Positions 30,335-32,228 of a stretch of DNA of 32,228 nt are shown here, one piece after another. The position numbers were made by a program, and so were the translations under genes. This DNA comes from Cyclobacteriaceae bacterium (GTDB lineage: Bacteria > Bacteroidota > Bacteroidia > Cytophagales > Cyclobacteriaceae): the NCBI GenBank assembly GCA_018224645.1, contig JAGTVG010000185.1:1-32228 (forward strand), read 5' to 3'. The notes beneath the pieces are model-generated. The model searched no databases, was not told where the DNA came from, and saw only the letters and a program-made list of their open reading frames with translations. Within the stretch, counting starts at the first letter, position 1. Each line of letters opens with the position of its first letter.

Positions 30335-32228
30335 TCAGAAGGATATATCCAGTGTATCGGGCTTGTTGGTGGAAAGGGGTCGTATCCCATTCAATTCCCT
30401 GATCTTAAGGGTTCCTGGTTCGCCGACACGCAGGGTATACAGACCATAACGGAATACGCTGGGTGTATAAAGGTGACTGCCGACCCTGAGCGTATAGATA
30501 ATTTCTCCGGATCCCTCATCGATCACCTGGATGACAGGGGGATTCTCCAGATTCTTTATATCAAGTGTGGGAAGATTTAAAGACGCTTCCCTGGCATAAT
30601 TGTCCTCCATGTGGAATTTTATGGGCCATCCGGGATATTGCTGCCCATCCTGTGGTACCGGATCGACATGCCGGGGCCAGCACTCAACGGTGATCGCCTG
30701 GTCTTTTTTATTCAGTCTGACGATACCGTAACCAGGAGCCCGGTCATGGAGTTCCTCAGGATATAACCCGGATTTATACGGGTTTGAAACCGCATGAACG
30801 GTAATACGATTCCCGAAACCATCCAGGTATCTGCCGGTATATGCAGGTTTTTCAGGATCATGATTCTGTCCAGGCCTGGGAGGGAACCACCTTCGCGGCC
30901 AGACATTGGCGACGGAAGGTACACAGAAGGAGATCCCGGCATCCTCCCAGTTTTCGACGCCATGATGGACCACACTGCCCAGGTGCTGATCGCCGGCAAT
31001 CATGAAGGCGAAACCTTTCCGCAATTCCTTCAATGCCCGGTTCCTTCCGGATTGTGGCCAGCCGTTCGAATCCATATCCCTTGCAAGGGAATAATCTTTT
31101 GGAATAACCCCCCGGGGCAACGGCAGCAAACGTGGCGTTCCGGCATCGGTCTTAAAGGAATCCGGGTAAGTGGAAACATTGGCAAAGATCGTTTGTGAAA
31201 GGGCAACCTTCATAAAGGTATCCTTCCAGTCAGCCGCCCAGTCGCTGATAAATTTTAATTGTCTCTCTCCCAGCAAAACGGCTTCCGGCCTGTCGGCCCG
31301 GGTGCCATCATAATGATCGAGTTGTGAAAAACCGTTGACAATTTTGTCCCGGGGTAATATTACCGCAGGGGCCGATTTGAACTTTCTGTCCTCGAGAACG
31401 GCAAAATCTATTCCGCCATACAGGATTGAGGTATAATAAACACCGATATTATTTTTAACAGGGGTCGGATCGTAGGGTTTCGGAAGATGGCTGGTCTGTG
31501 TCCGTTCCACCATATTGACAAATTCCGCCCCCATACGGTAACCGCCCAGGTCCTGGATCCAATGGCTTTCCAATCCTCCCCGGTAATGGGCAGGATAATC
31601 ACCACCCTGTGGTTCCTGCTGCGGTATGGAACCCCCATCTCCCCACAGGTTGCCATGAAAAACGTCATGATCGTCAGGAATGGATACTGAAGGGGTGTTC
31701 CGTGTCAGGTCTCTGTGAGCCCAGCACCAGAGATACCATTTATAAAGGTAGTCAAGCATGGAAGACTCCCCACCCGACCGGTCAGGAGGGGATGGGCTCC
31801 CTTCATATAATTGATCACCGGAATAGAAAAGGAAATCCGGTTCATGCATGGCTACCCTTGCCGTAAGATCCTCATGAGGGAAAAATATACTTTTCCTGTC
31901 AAATGTATTGCTCTGCCAGCTAGTGTTGTTATTCCCTGTAAATGCAGCTACGATAATTTCATCCTTTCCGACGGGATTTTTCCTGATTGTTCCACCATAA
32001 ACATACTGTTGTTCATCTCCCCGGTTATTTTTCATCCGGTAAACCACCCGGTAGTCGAAATCCCTTGAGTCGTCCCATGGATCCACCTCGAATCCTGCAA
32101 CGTATCCTGAAGGATTGATTTCGGTGGTTGTTTCATTTTCCCAATCGGATTGATCCTTTAATTTATATTCTAGGGTAATTTCCAGCGGATCGGATTTGCC
32201 GAACGGCATCATCTGTGCCGACATGTTC
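30335..32228 (-). CDS. PhoD-like metallophosphatase, partial at right edge
   Basis: At least 630 residues of a PhoD-like alkaline phosphatase/phosphodiesterase superfamily protein, open to the right end of the window; the true start lies outside it, because no stop precedes the first in-window ATG and the sequence looks mid-domain. Metal-binding motifs are FLFYSGDQLYEG, SIPDDHDVFHGN and MIAGDQHLGSVVHHG, giving the expected Asp/His/Asn ligands of the binuclear site. An Ig-like domain appears near the visible N-terminus (about residues 10-75). The C-terminal part after about 500 looks like an added beta-sandwich. It likely hydrolyses phosphate esters outside the cytoplasm. Members of this family with such extensions are common in Bacteroidota and Planctomycetes. 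Confidence 0.88.
   Translation of the reverse strand, partial: NMSAQMMPFGKSDPLEITLEYKLKDQSDWENETTTEINPSGYVAGFEVDPWDDSRDFDYRVVYRMKNNRGDEQQYVYGGTIRKNPVGKDEIIVAAFTGNNNTSWQSNTFDRKSIFFPHEDLTARVAMHEPDFLFYSGDQLYEGSPSPPDRSGGESSMLDYLYKWYLWCWAHRDLTRNTPSVSIPDDHDVFHGNLWGDGGSIPQQEPQGGDYPAHYRGGLESHWIQDLGGYRMGAEFVNMVERTQTSHLPKPYDPTPVKNNIGVYYTSILYGGIDFAVLEDRKFKSAPAVILPRDKIVNGFSQLDHYDGTRADRPEAVLLGERQLKFISDWAADWKDTFMKVALSQTIFANVSTYPDSFKTDAGTPRLLPLPRGVIPKDYSLARDMDSNGWPQSGRNRALKELRKGFAFMIAGDQHLGSVVHHGVENWEDAGISFCVPSVANVWPRRWFPPRPGQNHDPEKPAYTGRYLDGFGNRITVHAVSNPYKSGLYPEELHDRAPGYGIVRLNKKDQAITVECWPRHVDPVPQDGQQYPGWPIKFHMEDNYAREASLNLPTLDIKNLENPPVIQVIDEGSGEIIYTLRVGSHLYTPSVFRYGLYTLRVGEPGTLKIRELNGIRPLSTNKPDTLDISF

Overview
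The window looks like a chromosomal carbohydrate-utilisation region of a free-living or host-associated Bacteroidota, probably of the Bacteroidales/Marinilabiliales type. Signs of this are a TonB-dependent receptor with an N-terminal carboxypeptidase-regulatory-like domain, lipoprotein sulfatases, twin-arginine-exported Gfo/Idh/MocA oxidoreductases, an FucP-type sugar permease, A-rich leaders mostly without Shine-Dalgarno sequences, and YkgJ and ComB proteins typical of the phylum. No rRNA, tRNA, intact IS element or CRISPR array was seen. This placement is inferred from gene content only.

Layout. (1) 1-4.7 kb: an SDR dehydrogenase and a Tat-exported Gfo/Idh/MocA oxidoreductase on the minus strand, divergent from a second Tat-exported Gfo/Idh/MocA and a xylose-isomerase-like TIM-barrel protein. 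(2) 4.9-6.6 kb: a housekeeping-like pair, a YkgJ zinc/iron-cluster protein and an L-Ala-D/L-Glu-type dipeptide epimerase, whose 3' ends overlap. (3) 6.6-7.4 kb: a gene graveyard with the first 28 or so codons of an OsmC-family gene, a five-copy palindromic 18-bp repeat array, and a 3' remnant of an unknown gene. (4) 7.4-14.4 kb: a minus-strand operon of two lipoprotein sulfatases and a second TIM-barrel isomerase, divergent from an FucP-like sugar permease that converges on a cytosolic Gfo/Idh/MocA across a strong bidirectional terminator. (5) 14.4-15 kb: a decayed four-helix-bundle (S23-type) gene bracketed by two heptamer-repeat arrays in opposite orientation. (6) 15-16.5 kb: a DoxX-TIM-barrel fusion with an internal Tat-like motif. 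(7) 16.7-24.8 kb: an iduronate-2-sulfatase-like lipoprotein, then a tight catabolic block of a fucose/arabinose-isomerase-like isomerase, a transketolase split into N and C subunits, a secreted DUF1593 (nucleoside-hydrolase-like) protein and a glycerol-kinase-like FGGY kinase. (8) 24.8-32.2 kb: minus-strand genes for a serine hydrolase, a frameshifted AraC regulator, ComB, a TonB-dependent receptor and a PhoD-like phosphatase that runs off the right edge.

How the genes may work together. Sulfatases and periplasmic oxidoreductases would process sulfated or glycosidic substrates, the FucP-like permease would import the released sugar, and the isomerase, FGGY kinase and split transketolase would turn an aldose into a ketose, a ketose phosphate and central intermediates. 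The combination of isomerase, glycerol-kinase-like kinase and two-subunit transketolase matches the architecture of the known transketolase-type D-apiose pathway. That is the most specific hypothesis offered here, and the DUF1593 protein inside the block is a candidate for the matching secreted furanosidase. Both are inferences from family membership and gene order.
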